From assembly GCA_007922195.1 (NCBI GenBank), contig ML681994.1:48731362-48795361 (forward strand): 64,000 nucleotides of DNA, written 5' to 3'. The stretch comes from Podocnemis expansa (lineage: Eukaryota > Chordata > Testudines > Podocnemididae). How positions within the stretch are numbered: position 1 is the first letter of the stretch; every line of letters starts with the position of its first letter. The position numbers were made by a program, and so were the translations under genes. The notes under the pieces are model-generated. The model was not told where the DNA came from. It saw nothing but the letters and a program-made list of their open reading frames with translations, and searched no databases. Positions 12,508-23,879 of this stretch are shown here, in pieces.

Positions 12508-13320
12508 GGCCGTGCCTACACTACGAAATTATTCCACATTAAGTCCTTGCAGTTTAACAAAGGCACTTTATTTAGTGCGCAATTGCACATTCACACACAG
12601 GTCCTTATAATGCAACAGCCCATCTATACTCATCTCTGCAGTTCCATCATAAAAAGCATCACCTTGTGGGTACCTATCCTACCACGCCTTAAGCGCTCAG
12701 AACTGTAGGCAGGAGGAGGCAGCACTGAGCAGTTTGGATAACTGCTCCAGCTCCCCTTGCATGCTGTGTTCCCTGCACATCACTGAGAACTACCAGTCAC
12801 AATTTCCTGCCTGTCAGTGATCCAGTCAGGAAAACATGGATCCCACTTTGCTTATCACCATTGCTTGCAGCATTATCAACACCTCACAGATAATCACACA
12901 CTATATTATGAACTCAGAAGATGAATATGAAAAGGATAGATCCAGACCTGCAGCCTGACACAGAGAACAATACTGCTTTGTTTGCTTTTTTTGCTGACCA
13001 TCTGCATTCAATGCACCACCGCTTCCAGTCATGATAGACAAGCCACGATTGGTGGGACCACATTGTTATGCGGGTCTGGGATGACGAGTTGTGGGTATAG
13101 AACTTTCAGATGCACAAAGCCACTTTCACGGAACTGTGTGTGGAGCTTGCCCTTGCCCTTTGGCAAAAGAACACCATCATGAGACCAGCTCTGACTGTGG
13201 CGAAGAGCTTTGCAATAGCTATCTGGAAGCTGGCAACCTCAGACAGCTATTGCTCAGTGGCTGAGCAATTTGGAGCAGGCAAAGAAACACTCCTCTGGAA
13301 TCATACTTTTAAATTTTGGA
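12508..13320 (+). mobile_element. PIF/Harbinger element, 5' part with transposase fragment
   Basis: The left end GGCCGTGCCTACACTACG follows TAA (12505-12507), as expected for Harbinger insertion at TAA/TTA. At 13110-13310 the plus strand encodes a fragment in the style of the HARBI1-like nuclease N-terminus: TFTELCVELALALWQ, then MRPALTVAKSFAIAIWKLAT and SVAEQFGAGKETL. The catalytic DDE part is absent and the upstream frame is broken. The element stops in a G-rich tract, with no matching right terminus seen. Confidence 0.7.
13110..13313 (+). pseudogene. Harbinger transposase fragment (N-terminal helix-turn-helix region)
   Basis: About 65 residues resemble the region before the nuclease domain of Harbinger transposases, with the MRPAL, IAIWKLAT and SVAEQFG blocks. 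No catalytic residues are included. After about 13315 the frame runs into low-complexity G-rich sequence. It is a dead fragment, and the function is inferred from family resemblance only. Confidence 0.7.
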
Positions 13321-13869
13321 GTGGGGGGGGAGAGGGAGAGGAGGAGCACGCATGTATAAAAGAAATCATACTATCTATTGCATTTAATACGCAGCCAACT
13401 GAAAAACTTCACTAATGATGAACTGCTAACATTTTCAAACACTGTGAAAGGATGAAACTAAACAGCCCTATTTACTAATTGGTCAGAGAGTTGGCAAAAG
13501 GATAAGGACCAAGACCAACCAAGCAGTCCAAAACAGTAACATTCTGTTGACACATAAAAGCGTTGCTGGCATAACTATGGCATAACAATGTTGCAGGCAC
13601 ATTGAATTTAAGAAAAAAGTTACTTCTAATCAACATATCTCTAACTGGCCAAAGCTGTAAGTTTAGATGCTGCTTTATTAGAAAATAAGGCCTTCTGCTG
13701 GTATAACTTATTTCACTGGCGGAACTGGCATAAACTCTAATGACAAAACAACTCTTGCTCATGCAAACTGTGTCTACACTCTTCCTCCTACACATGGTAA
13801 AGGAAATATTTATACTTACCTTATATTGACTGAACTCTTGATCTTTCAGACATTCTGTGTATGTGGATC

Positions 13870-14720
13870 CCATTTATAAGGGTGGCAGAGTCCCTCACAC
13901 AGGAATTCAGAAGGAATTCTAATAACAATGCCCAGAAGATGTCATGCACATACCATTTTTCCCCCTTCCTTGATAGGGGACAAAATGACTTATTCTCCCA
14001 GTTCCATTACCACCAAGAACTTCAAGAGGACTTTCTCAGCTCCAGGTGTGGAGGGTGGGTCATGGGATCCAAACACACAAAACACACCACTTACTGTGTT
14101 TCTTCAAGTTCCTGTGCACATGGCTCCCACTTATGGTGATTAAGGCAGCTTGAAGAATTAGGCAGTGGGACATAAGCACCCATCTGAACATGGACTGCTG
14201 AACTGCTCTTGCAAGCTCAGCATCCATTGCAGATGCTGATACTGGAGAGTTATCGTTGATAAACATACCTATTGAGGACCATGTCACTTCTCTACAAATT
14301 TCAATAATTGGAACTCTGCTGAAGATGCTCCCAAAAGCAGCTTGGGCCACAGTAGAATGAGCTGTGACTTACATAACAGATCTTGATACAGTTCACAATC
14401 CATTTGGTTAACATCTGAGAGGAGTGTGATCTACACTTTGATGCTATAAAGAGTCCCCATATACTTTAAGGGCAAAAGTCAGTTATGACCACATCTATCG
14501 TTCCTCCCAGTGGTGGTCTCACAATTCCACTGCAATCAGCGATCTTCCTGCCAGCATTCTACCCTAAATCGCATGACAGTAGAGAAGAACAGTTCCTTCA
14601 TACTTAAGATCTTTGGCAGGCCCTGAATTTCTGCTTAAGAAGAACCACGCCATACTGCAGATCTACTCAACACTTCACAGTGACAGGGAAGGGTCTCTCC
14701 ATCTCTGCAAAGAAACTCAT
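13870..14720 (-). pseudogene. DIRS retrotransposon remnant, tyrosine recombinase C-terminal part
   Basis: On the minus strand, 14060-14400 reads VTAHST, then AAFGSIFSRVPIIEICREV and TWSSIGMFI. This fits the end of the DIRS-type tyrosine recombinase (canonical blocks AHSTR..., VPI.EICRAATWSS..TF). The Arg expected after HST is replaced by Val, so the active site is broken. Upstream sequence to about 14720 is frame-disrupted. RNase H and gag remnants of the same orientation at 17.6-18.3 and 21.1-22.4 kb may belong to one large element broken up by later insertions. Confidence 0.65.
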
Positions 14721-14884
14721 CTTGGATTACTTTGAAATTCCCCTCCTGCAATCTGGTCTGGTGTGTCACCATGCTTCCCTGATTGCCCACTCCTGGGTCC
14801 TGACTTACCATGCTCTACTAGGTGGACCCCCACTCCTGGGTCAGCCCACACCAGTCTCCTGCATGTCCCAGAGAATGGAAATAT

Positions 14885-15012
14885 GTTCCAGAGGGGTAGC
14901 CCGTGTTAGTCTACATATAGCAAGAACAATCAAAGTCCTGTGGCATCTTAAAGACTAACAAATTTATTTGGGCATAAGCTTAGAAATTTGTTAGTCTTTA
15001 AGGTGCCAAGGG
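14885..15012 (+). mobile_element. tRNA-derived SINE with partial foldback
   Basis: It begins GAGGGGTAGCCCGTGTTAGT, continues with AAAGTCCTGTGGCATCTTAA and GACTAACAAATTTATTTGGG, then reverses into AAATTTGTTAGTCTTTAAGG and TGCCAAGGG. The head matches the reptile SINE with the GGTAGCCGTGTTAGTCT motif. The second part is complementary to the first, giving a stem of roughly 35 bp. Confidence 0.7.
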
Positions 15013-15019
15013 ACCTCCA

Positions 15020-15895
15020 TTGCTTTAGAGAAAGGAAATGTGCTCACCAGCCACTTAGGGGATGGCTCCCAGTGAGCACCCCCAGGCTCCAGATGTCACA
15101 CTGGGAATGTTTATCCTGCCAGGATTGGGACCCTTCCCTCATCGTTACAGGCTCATATACACCAGTCTGTCAGTTTAACAAAGAAACTGATATGCATAAA
15201 CTTTTGCTCTAAGTTAGGCATCCATGCTTTCACTCTCTCCGAAAGTCACACTGCTTTAGACAAAACAAACATTAATTTATTGACTAAAAATGATTTTAAG
15301 TGAGTATATAGCAAATGATGCACAGTCAGTCAGTCAAGGAGTTTATCGTTACCAAATAAAAGGAAATATGCATTCTAAGCTAAGTTCACTGTTGTTCATT
15401 TCCAGCTTATCCACGTCTGGTTACCGATGGTTTTGCAGCCTGGTCCCTCTGGCCATGTGGATAAGTCCCAGTCCTTTTTGAGTTGTTTCAAGATGAAGAT
15501 CCAAATAGAAAAGCCTCAAACCAGTTTAAAGTGTCCTGTTTTCTCTCCTTGTAGTGATTAGGTGATTCACTTTGTTCAAAAATGGAGAGTGCTGTTCCCT
15601 CTTGAGTTAAGGTGTTAAATTAGCTAGTCTATTGTTCTGTGTATTTCTTCTGGATGTGTGATTGCAGCCCAGATTATCTGCTCCTACTTGAGCCATGTGA
15701 AGTATGTTTTGAGACAAGTTTCATAACTGTATACATACAATGTCACAGGAAACATGCTACCATTCCAATAATGTACAGCATGTCATAAGCATTAAAAAAA
15801 TACCTTGCATGACATATTTTGCATTAAATTACATCAGTACATTATGGGGGAGGAGGGGAACATGTAGCATGTCACAGTCTTGCATCTGGGTGTGT
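15020..15895. repeat. Unidentified dispersed repeat, copy 1
   Basis: This block shares an ordered series of segments with 31640-33240: a segment like ATTAATTTATTGACTAAAAA followed by TTTTAAGTGA, a central pyrimidine-rich part, and a 3' part with TAACTGTATACATACAATGT then CAC. I recognise it as a reptile interspersed repeat but cannot name the family. No coding frame is evident. Confidence 0.45.
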
Positions 15896-16679
15896 TACTA
15901 ACTCACACAAATCTCACCTCCAGCTACTCTGACAGTTCACTCCACAAGGTCTCAAGCCTTCTTTGCTGTCACTAGGTGAAACTTATTAAAGAGCTTGCTA
16001 GACATTACTGTGCTAACAGTAGGAGGCACTCTAAAATGAAGGACTGTGAAAGTGGAATTTGTTGTTGGGAGCCCCAGAAAAGAGATGCTTCCATTTTACA
16101 AAGTAGTTGGTCCTGGTGCAGGGCTTTATACTGTCCAGTAAGATTTGACAGACCTGTTCTTCCAGATTCAGAGCCTGCTCTTCCAGATTCAGTCATGAAG
16201 CTTCTAGCCTGTCAAATGAAGACAACTGTGGTTTGGGTGGAGCAGTCAACCACGGTTCTGGGAAATCAGGTCTCGGTGCAGTGGAAGCCATAGCATTGCC
16301 TCCACTGATAGGCTTACAAGAGTTGTGAACAAGTGCTGTCTGCAGACACACTGGGGCTAGGAGAATGACATCTGCTCAGTCGCATTTGATCATCAAAATT
16401 TTGCAGATCAGCATGATAGCAGGGAACGTGTAATACAGTTGCACTGTCCATGGTGATAAGAATGTGTTCGTGAGAGAGAAGTGAGGCTATGACCTTGCCA
16501 GAAGCAGAACTGATGGCATTCCCTGTTGTTCCGGGTGGCAAACACGTCTAACAAAGGGAGTCCCCCACCACTGGAAGATATCCAGTTGGACAGATTACTT
16601 ACGGTGTTGCAGGGAAATTTTAGATGTTAAAGAGGACCAGTCTTCCCACTTACTAGGCCATCCCACCTTCAGGCATCTG
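15896..16679. other. Unassigned repeat-like stretch
   Basis: The minus frame at 16314-16541 includes ASLLSHEHILITMDSATVLH, which faintly resembles the RNase H strand of DIRS elements (usually VLIxTDNxTVxxY). The resemblance is too weak for a firm call. The rest shows no recognisable feature. Confidence 0.25.
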
Positions 16680-17600
16680 TCAACCTGGAGGTCCTGCCCC
16701 TTGATGCAAGCACCAACACAACACAGGTATAAACACATTCAGAATTTTAATAGAAACAGAGCATGCAGTATAAACAAACAAAAACCTCTTCCACCCCACT
16801 TCTGCAGTATTAAAGCGCCCCCATACAAACAAAACCCAGTTCCATACAATGTAAATTAAACTCAAATCAGAACCCACATAACTTGAATAAATCACCAAAG
16901 CTTTCAGAAATTACGCAGAGGGGGATCCTTTCTCCATGAACCATAGTCCGGACCTCACTTGGATGCCTGTGCTCAAGTCTCCACCCTGGTGGGCATAGTT
17001 CCAGACGAACAGGCCCTCACTGGTCTCTGTAGTCTTCACTTGGCACTGTCCACTTCGGGTCCTCCTTGCTCCCAGGCCGCCTGCCACAAGTCCTTTTGCC
17101 TCAGGAGCAGGGCAGAGCTCTAAAACGCCAGGCTTCCTTTCCCAATATCAAAGTTTAAGAGCTGTAGTTTCGGGGGTCCTTGTACAGAGCAAAGTCTCAC
17201 ACCACCCCTCGACTTAAAGACTGCCCTGGGCCACTCCATACACACAGGCTCATTCAACAGGGTCGTGACAATCCCAAACAGGTCCACCAGCCTTTTCGGA
17301 GCACAGCGGAGTGACAGCCAATTATGGCGAGGAGGCCTTAAAAACCCAGCCCCTCAGGCTGCCTGCCCAATCCGCGCCCCTCCATTTCGTGCCACAGCTC
17401 CCTGCGCTCTATTTCTGGAAAGTTCCAGCCGTCTCTCCGTGTCTGCTCTTGATTGACATCCAGCATTCCGAGGGTTGCCAGGCAGAATACTGTGCCTCAG
17501 CAACCCACTCCTGCATCTCGCCACTAGGTGGAGTTCAAAGCTGTTTTATGTTCCTACTCGGCGCCTAATGCTGGGGAGAAGCTCGTCAGGGATCCCACCC
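16680..17600. repeat. Unidentified repeat with GC-rich right half
   Basis: An A-rich left half passes into a CpG-containing right half that ends near GGGATCCCACCCCAAATATA. It interrupts the DIRS remnant series, so it is probably an inserted element. It could be an LTR, since a minus-strand GGGTTTTTAAGGCC could serve as a TATA-like site, but I could not define both ends or a target duplication. Confidence 0.35.
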
Positions 17601-18290
17601 CAAATATAACATTACATAAAATATACAGATATCAAATGCCTAAAACATATAGCATCAAATAAATCATTAACAAATTAGGGTCCACAATGGGGAGAGGAGA
17701 AAGATCTGCTTATCTGCCAGATGGTTCTTTGTTCCCAAGTGGTAGGATGCCTCCAAACCGATGAGAGTAATACAGAGCTCCCCGAGGTGGAATGCTTCAT
17801 GACACAGGAAAGAAGGATCCACACCATCTTGTTTTTTTACATAGACCACTGCTATTGTATTGGCCACGAGAATCAAAACAGTACTGCCTGCATTTTGAGG
17901 CAAAAATGCCTGACAAGCTAGATGAACTGCCCTGAGTTTCCTGACACTGATGTGGAAGGCAAGCTCTTTTTGTGACCAGAGACCCTGAATCCTTAGGAAC
18001 CCAAGCTGAGGGCTGATGCCCCTGTGGAATATACTTTTTGGCTAAAAAGGTCCAGTTAATTTCGATCCTTTGCCTTGGGCATAGGACCCATATGTACTTG
18101 GTAATCCCTTTCACTAGCAGCTCCTACAAGCTGGGATCCTAAAAGAGGGTGCAAAAAAGGAATTTGTGCCCTTTGGCTAATACAAAGTACTTGTACTCTG
18201 TGCACTTCACTGTAGGAGGGAGACAAGGGTTTGCCTTGACCAGATCCATAATGGTGTCATAACCCTTCTCTTTGCCGTGGCACACCTTGA
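17600..18290 (-). pseudogene. DIRS remnant: gag C-terminal part joined to RNase H part
   Basis: Read on the minus strand, 18290-18120 gives LPPTVKCTEYKYFVLAKGHK, resembling the DIRS gag block ..RKYYVLAKG.DFLF seen again at 55.0-55.3 kb. It runs on into 18114-17640, which carries VLILVANTIAVVYVKKQDG and later LGTKNHLADK, the DIRS RNase H pattern (TDN..VV.Y.N.QGG ... G..N..AD). The Asp of the TDN motif is lost. Reverse transcriptase between the two is missing, so this is an internally deleted copy. Confidence 0.6.
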
Positions 18291-18349
18291 TACCTTCATT
18301 TTTTTTTGAGGCACACCACCATTAAAAAACTCATGAATACTCAAATTAA

Positions 18350-19112
18350 CTCAAAATAGCATGGATATGATGAACTCAAACTGGAACAGGTACAAAGAAG
18401 GGCTACAAGGATGATTCATGGAATGGAAAATCTTCCCTATGAGAGACGTCTTAAAGAGCTTGGTTTGTTTAGTCTTCTCAAAAGAGGCTGAGAGGAGATA
18501 TGATTGTTCTTTATAAAATACATTAGAGGGATAAATACAAGTGAGGGAGAGGAATTATTTGAATACTGTGCCAATGTGAACAGAAGAACAAATGGATACC
18601 AACTGTCCTTCAGAAAATTTAGGCTTGAAATTAGATGCAGATTCCTAACCATCAGAGGAGTAAAGTTCTGGAATAGTCTACCAAGGGAAGGGGGGGGGGG
18701 GGGGGCAAAAAACTTAGGTGCCTTCAAAACCGAGCTTGACAAGTTTATGGAGGGAATGATATGATGGACAGTGTAGCTTGGCCATTGTCTGTCTTTTACT
18801 ACTGGTGATGGGTACAATAGGGACGTGGGAAGGGGCATTCGATCGAATGGGTTCTAAGTTATTACAGAGACCTTCTTGACTGGCTGTTGGGCGCTGGGTT
18901 TTTTTTGCCTTCCTCTGTAGCATTGGGCACAGCTCACTTGCTGGTTGATTCTCTGTATTAAAGTCTTTAAATCATGATTTGAGGACTTCAGTAGCTCAGT
19001 TATGGGTTAGAGGTTCATTGTAGGAGTGGGTCAGTAAGGTTTTGTGGCCTGCACTGTGCAGGAGGTCAGACTAGATGATCATATTGGTCCCTTTTGACCT
19101 TACAGTCTATGA
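18350..19112 (+). mobile_element. CR1 LINE, 5'-truncated (older family)
   Basis: The plus strand encodes the C-terminus of a CR1 ORF2: [20 protein letters not shown], then SLLKRG, later RTNGYQLSFRKFRLEIR and FWNSLPRE, then GAFKTELDKFMEGMI. It finishes with GGTCAGACTAGATGATCATA and the tail GTCTATGAGTCTATGA. A run of 16 G (18690-18705) interrupts the reading frame just after FWNSLPRE. Confidence 0.85.
18690..18705. repeat. Poly-G tract inside CR1
   Basis: Sixteen consecutive G lie in the plus strand of the CR1 remnant, replacing the codons that normally follow FWNSLPRE. The length may be polymorphic or misassembled. Confidence 0.9.
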
Positions 19113-21110
19113 GTCTATGAATATTCATGAACCACAGCACACTGGTTGGGAAAGGTTGCTATGTGGGGCGGTAGGTGTAGCACAGCAGGGCAGGGGTGGC
19201 AAGAGAGGACAAGGGTAGCCAAGTGAGGAGTGGCACAAAAGGTGGCAAGAGAGGGGAAGGGAGAACAGTCAGGAGTGGCTTTGTGGGGTGGCAGGGGGAA
19301 CCTGGGGAGTGAGAGGGTAGGGCAGGGGACCCTGGCATAACACCCATTTTCCCCCTTCTCCCCAGTGGCTCCTTGCCACTCAGGGCAGACCCTCACCCCA
19401 CAGCAGCCCCCTCCCACCCCAGTGGGTCCCATCCTGTCCCCCAACAGCCCACTGCTTCCCATAATGGACTCTGCCATCAATGCAGGGGCCAGGGATAGAC
19501 CCCAGGGCCCCATCTCATCAAGCCCTCACCACCCAACACAGAGTTCTCACCAGGGCCCCTGCAGGCCTTGCTGCGGCTCCACCGACCCTATCCCCTTGCC
19601 CCTACCAGGGCCCCCATCATTCTCCTCCTCATGGGTAGATTTTTAAGCTGCCCCTGGGAGAGGCAGCTAGAAAAATCCACCCCTGCCCCCCACCCAATCC
19701 AGCTCCAGTCACTGGTCTATGAATCTATGAATATTTATGAACCACAGCACACTGGTTGGGAAAGGCCAGATACTTCTACCTGCATCCCAGGGTCCCTGGC
19801 TGGGGCTGGATCCTGCCATCACCAGTATTGCTGGGAGGGACACACCACATCAGGGCTGCTGCCCAGCCCCTCTGAGGACCCCCAGCCAGGACTGGAATGA
19901 GACTGCTGGTGCCTCTGGGGACACTTGGCAGGGGAGGCTTGGGCAGCCACCACTGCCAGCTATGGGGACCTCCAGGACAGACACAGAGCTAATGGCCCCA
20001 CAGAATGCAGAGCAGTGCCATGGCTGCCGCAGACACCCTGGAGCAGGGCCAGACTTAGGGCTACCAGATACCAAAACATGGAGAGGAGGACAGGGAAGTA
20101 CAAAAAGGAGGACACTGGAGGACACATGGAGAAAATGTAGTATTAATGTAACAGTCTTTTGTTTTTAGAGAGCTCTGGAATGCTTTCCCCTAAAAATAAG
20201 GTATTTTGGGGCGTTCCAGCATACTTTAACCCCTGTAAGTAAAAAGCCAGACAAAATCATGTATTTTAATATACCTGCCAGACAGAGGATGTGAAGGTAA
20301 AAAGTAAGACGTGTCCTCCTTTTGCCTGACAACTGGTAACCCTAGCCAGACTGGGGCCACGGCTGCCACCGCCAGTTCTGGGGACCCGCAGGGCCATCCC
20401 TTGGGTGGGGCGGGTGCCCGCACAGCCACACCGCTGCCTCCCCCATGCCGGAGACCAGGAAAGTGGCCAAAAAGGCAGCCCAGTACAGTGTTGCTGGTCT
20501 GTCACCCCCCACCTATGCGCGCTGCTCTGGGCTTCGTGCTGGAGCAGCAGAGAGGAGATGGCAGGCAGCATGGAGCTGTTATTACTACCCCCCCCACTAC
20601 TCTAGCCCTCTGCCTCCTGCCCGCTCCCCGCTGCTCCAGAACAGAGCCTAGAGCAGCGAGTGTGGCCAGGGTGGGGAGGGGGGCACGGCAGACCAGCAGT
20701 GCTGCACCGGGCCGCCGTTTTGGCCGCTCACCCAGTCCCCGGCATGGGGGGGGGGGGGGGGGACAGCGCAGAGGTTTGCCTCTCTCCTGGGCTGGCGGGC
20801 CCCGCCTCCCAATGCGGTAGGACACCCCTGGGTGACCAGGGCTGGAATGGGACTAGCGGCAGTTCTCTGCACCCCTCCCCACCTTCCCTAGCAATCCCCC
20901 AACCCCAAAGTTTCCCCCAACCTATTACCCCACCCCGAGCCCACACTTACCTGAAGCCAGCAGGAGCAAACTCTGCTGCAGGTTTCCTCCACTGCACAGC
21001 CCACGTAGCTGGGCTGAGCAGGGAGGGAGATTTAAAATGACCCCAGTTCCCAGAGCTTCTCATGGCACACTTACGGTGTTGCTGCAGCACACCAGTTGGG
21101 AACCACTGCT
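19113..21110. repeat. GC-rich repeat block with internal direct repeat
   Basis: A GC-rich block separates the CR1 tail from the DIRS gag remnant. A segment starting CTATGAATATTCATGAACCA and ending CACTGGTTGGGAAAGG occurs near 19113-19157 and again near 19728-19772 with very few differences. The right end, CAGCACACCAGTTGGGAACC followed by ACTGCT, has a hAT-type terminus. Long overlapping ORFs here (up to 169 codons) are on both strands and composition-driven. A 17 G run lies at 20746-20762. Confidence 0.45.
20746..20762. repeat. Poly-G tract
   Basis: Seventeen consecutive G occur within GC-rich repeat DNA. The tract could form a G-quadruplex and is prone to length error in assembly. Confidence 0.9.
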
Positions 21111-22440
21111 CCAGAGAAGGTTGACAATCACCAAATGTCTACAAGACTGACTGTCATCTCTTTGACCACTCCTACTTGGACCCCCAAGTTCAAGGTGACC
21201 CACTTTAACAAGTTCTGAGGCACCATGTGGCAGAGGGACCTCTGGTGCCACTACTGCCTTATCTGGAAAGGATGATAAAGAGGCTATAATGGGCTGAGGA
21301 GCCCCAACTGGTTCTACAGGAACCATGCTTGGTTTGGTGCTGTGCTCAATACCGGAATTTGGATCCAGGGTCTCTTGCTGTAGTACCAGGGATGCACCAG
21401 CCTCGAAGACACTGGAGTATAAGCACCTTGAGGGGACGCCCTGTATCAGAGGAAACCACCAAGGGCTCCAAAACTGCATAGGTGTCGGACCCCATGGACC
21501 TGGTGGCCAAATGTTCAGAGTTATCACTGTATTGGCTGTGGTGATATTGGAATGACACAAGAAGCAGTAAGGTTGGCTATGGTGATGAGATGAGTAATAT
21601 CCCACTTCCAAATTCAGTGAGGAGCACCAGCTGTTTTGCAGAGACCAGGATGAGGCTGTACACCTCAGTACTAGAGATCTTGAAGCTGTCAACAGGGGGT
21701 TTCCCTGGGACAGTGGTTGCAGCACAGGATGTAGTACTGGCAATGACTCACTGGCACTCAGCAGCACTGGCACTGTGGAGTCTCTCTCTCTGGAGAAGTC
21801 AGTACCAGAGGTGTGAGATGGTCCCTGGCCACCGTGAATGCCTCATGTCGTGACAGTACCACCAACTACATGGTAACTGTCTGCCCTGGGGAGGCTGCTC
21901 CTGTGCCAGTATCAGTGGAGCTTGCCTCAGCATCAAAGGTGCAGGCACTGATGTTGTGATGCCAGGGAAGAAAAGTGGCCAGACAAGTCTCGCTCTATCT
22001 TGGTCTCCTTTCACTCTAGGCACCCGGGATCAGTGCTTCTCTTGATGCTTACATTACTACTTCTTGGGCACAGTGGAAGACAATCAGCACCCGGAATCCC
22101 AAGCTGTGGGAGGACTGCTCTGCACCGCTGAGGCGCTTGTTACCACGCCTGAGAATGGTTTTCAAGCAGCTCTTAAGGTTGCCTCCAGGAGGATGAGCTT
22201 CAGTCTTAGTGTTTGGTCCTTTTTGTTTCAGAGTCTGAAGCCTCTGAAGATCTGGCAAGGGTCTTTCCTTTGAGATTCCTCCAAGCACTTCAGGCAGCTT
22301 GACTGCAGGTCACTCAGAGGCATAAACTTACCACAGGAGGCACAGAGCTTGAACACCAGCAACTAATGCCATGTCCTTGGACTGGGGAAGTGAATGACCA
22401 AAGTGCAGAGGCATCCCAAATTATCTAAAAACTACTAGAA
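21100..22440 (-). pseudogene. DIRS retrotransposon gag remnant
   Basis: On the minus strand, 22342-22270 encodes CASCGKFMPLSDLQSSCLKC, the paired C-x2-C motif with an intervening LP.SD..S.C that starts vertebrate DIRS gag proteins. Downstream, an ORF of 237 codons (21773-21060) holds GPWGPTPMQFWSPWWFPLIQ and the acidic spacer typical of this protein; its last part runs into the neighbouring repeat. The frame is broken between about 22050 and 21775. This is probably the 5' half of the element whose gag C-terminus and RNase H remnants lie at 17.6-18.3 kb. Confidence 0.6.
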
Positions 22441-22470
22441 GTGACTAATTCTTATCTAACAAGTTATAAC

Positions 22471-22718
22471 TAGAGCCCTGCAAATCCGCGGGTATCCGCA
22501 TCCTCAGATACGACACGGATATCTGCGGACCATTTCTTGTGGATATAGATCAGATATGGATCCACATATTTTTTATCTGCACAGAGCTAGAGCCCTGGAA
22601 ATATGCGGATATCCGCATTAGATCCACATCCCCAGATATAATGCAGATATCCGCGGACCATTTCTTGCGGATGCAAGTCGGATATGAATCCGCATATTTG
22701 TATCCATGCAGGGCTCCA
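22471..22718. mobile_element. Dimeric MITE (hAT-type) with perfect 8 bp target duplication
   Basis: GTTATAAC flanks both sides (22463-22470 and 22719-22726). The termini TAGAGCCCTGCA and TGCAGGGCTCCA are inverted repeats with one mismatch. The 248 bp interior is two similar units, 22471-22587 and 22588-22718. Each opens with TAGAGCCCTG and contains GGATATCTGCGGACCATTTC or a close variant, with nested GGATATCCGC palindromes. Only one pair of target duplications surrounds both units, so it behaves as one insertion. Confidence 0.88.
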
Positions 22719-23004
22719 GTTATAACAACTCTTTACACCAAGAACTGGAGAAAAAGCAAAAGGAGAAAAATTGCGTAAGTAAAGAAAGGTTCCGGCAATT
22801 GTCATCCTGCTAAGAAGAAACTAAAGTGCAGAGGGACAAACAGGGCCCTTTATACTGGCACTAGCAAAGCATGATACCAGAGGGTGTTGGAGCTGACCTG
22901 ATGGATACCACCAAGGGAAAACGTTACGGCAACCATGTAGAGTCAAGATGTGCAAACACCAACACTCAAATGAACATGTGCAAGCCCACAGAGAAGAACT
23001 AATA

Positions 23005-23421
23005 CAGGGGAACATCACCGTTACGAACACCTTAAGAACAGAAGTTTTTCACAACTTTGAAAGGTTCATAACTCTGAAAAAAAAAATACAGCTGTTCTTT
23101 CAAAGGTTTTCACCAGAACACTGACTGAATACAGCTTTTAAACTGCTGTGCAGAAGAAAAATCCTGATTTCATCCATTTTATTTTAAATGAAACAAGCCT
23201 AAAAACAAATTATCTGACCTTGTCCAATCTGTCTTTTAAAAAACTCTGACTTTTGTTTAGTAGTTTAAATTTAACATAGTACTCTACTTACAGAGTTTGC
23301 TCCCCTCCTTTTTTGCCCCAGTCTCTGCTGCTATTTAATCAAGTACTTCCAGTTCCAAATTAGGTGTGGAGTTGACCAGTCAATTTATAATTGTGGTGTT
23401 CATAACTCTGAGGTTCTGCTA
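23005..23421. mobile_element. Tigger/pogo-like MITE
   Basis: The left end CAGGGGAACATCACCGTTAC then GAACACC and the right end GGTGTTCATAACTCTGAGGT then TCTGCTA are inverted repeats of the Tigger type (CAGTGGAACCTC..GTTATGAACACC). TA dinucleotides flank both ends (23003-23004 and 23422-23423), as expected for Tc1/mariner-superfamily insertion. The 417 bp interior has no transposase. Confidence 0.72.
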
Positions 23422-23879
23422 TAAATTATCCTTCTGTCTAAAGAGCTTATCTCACAAAAGTTCTTCCCAGAATTTTCAGGTCTTTCCAGAGTTCAACCAA
23501 CCCCAGCTGAAATCTCTTTTTCCTTGAAGCAAACTTGATGTCAGTTTAACTCCCTAAGTGAAAGGTATCATGGTGTCTTTCTTCTCCCCCGAACATTTCA
23601 GAATGACCTTCGATGTTAACTTCAAAATAATGCCCTCCCTCCCAAACTCTGTTTTCCTCTTGCTAACGATTTCTTTCTGTAGTTTCTCGCAGAGCTTCAT
23701 TAGAAGCTGAATTAAAATTCTAAAAATCCTACTGTATGACACACAATATACGATGATGCACCATGGAGATAAGCATCTCCCACTCACTTTTTGGAAGACT
23801 TGTGTCTTATGACATGCTACCATTGAGTGACCAGTTTTTAACTACAGACTTAAAGAATATATTTTTTAGGCTTAGATAC

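Noticed and set aside
19115..20872. Many overlapping long ORFs on both strands in the GC-rich block, up to 169 codons
   Set aside because: They overlap in several frames, are Pro/Ala/Gly/Arg rich and lack known domains; this is what GC-rich, stop-poor repeat DNA produces.
21060..21773. A host gene coding a 237-residue protein on the minus strand
   Set aside because: The composition and blocks match the gag spacer of DIRS elements and the frame is broken upstream.
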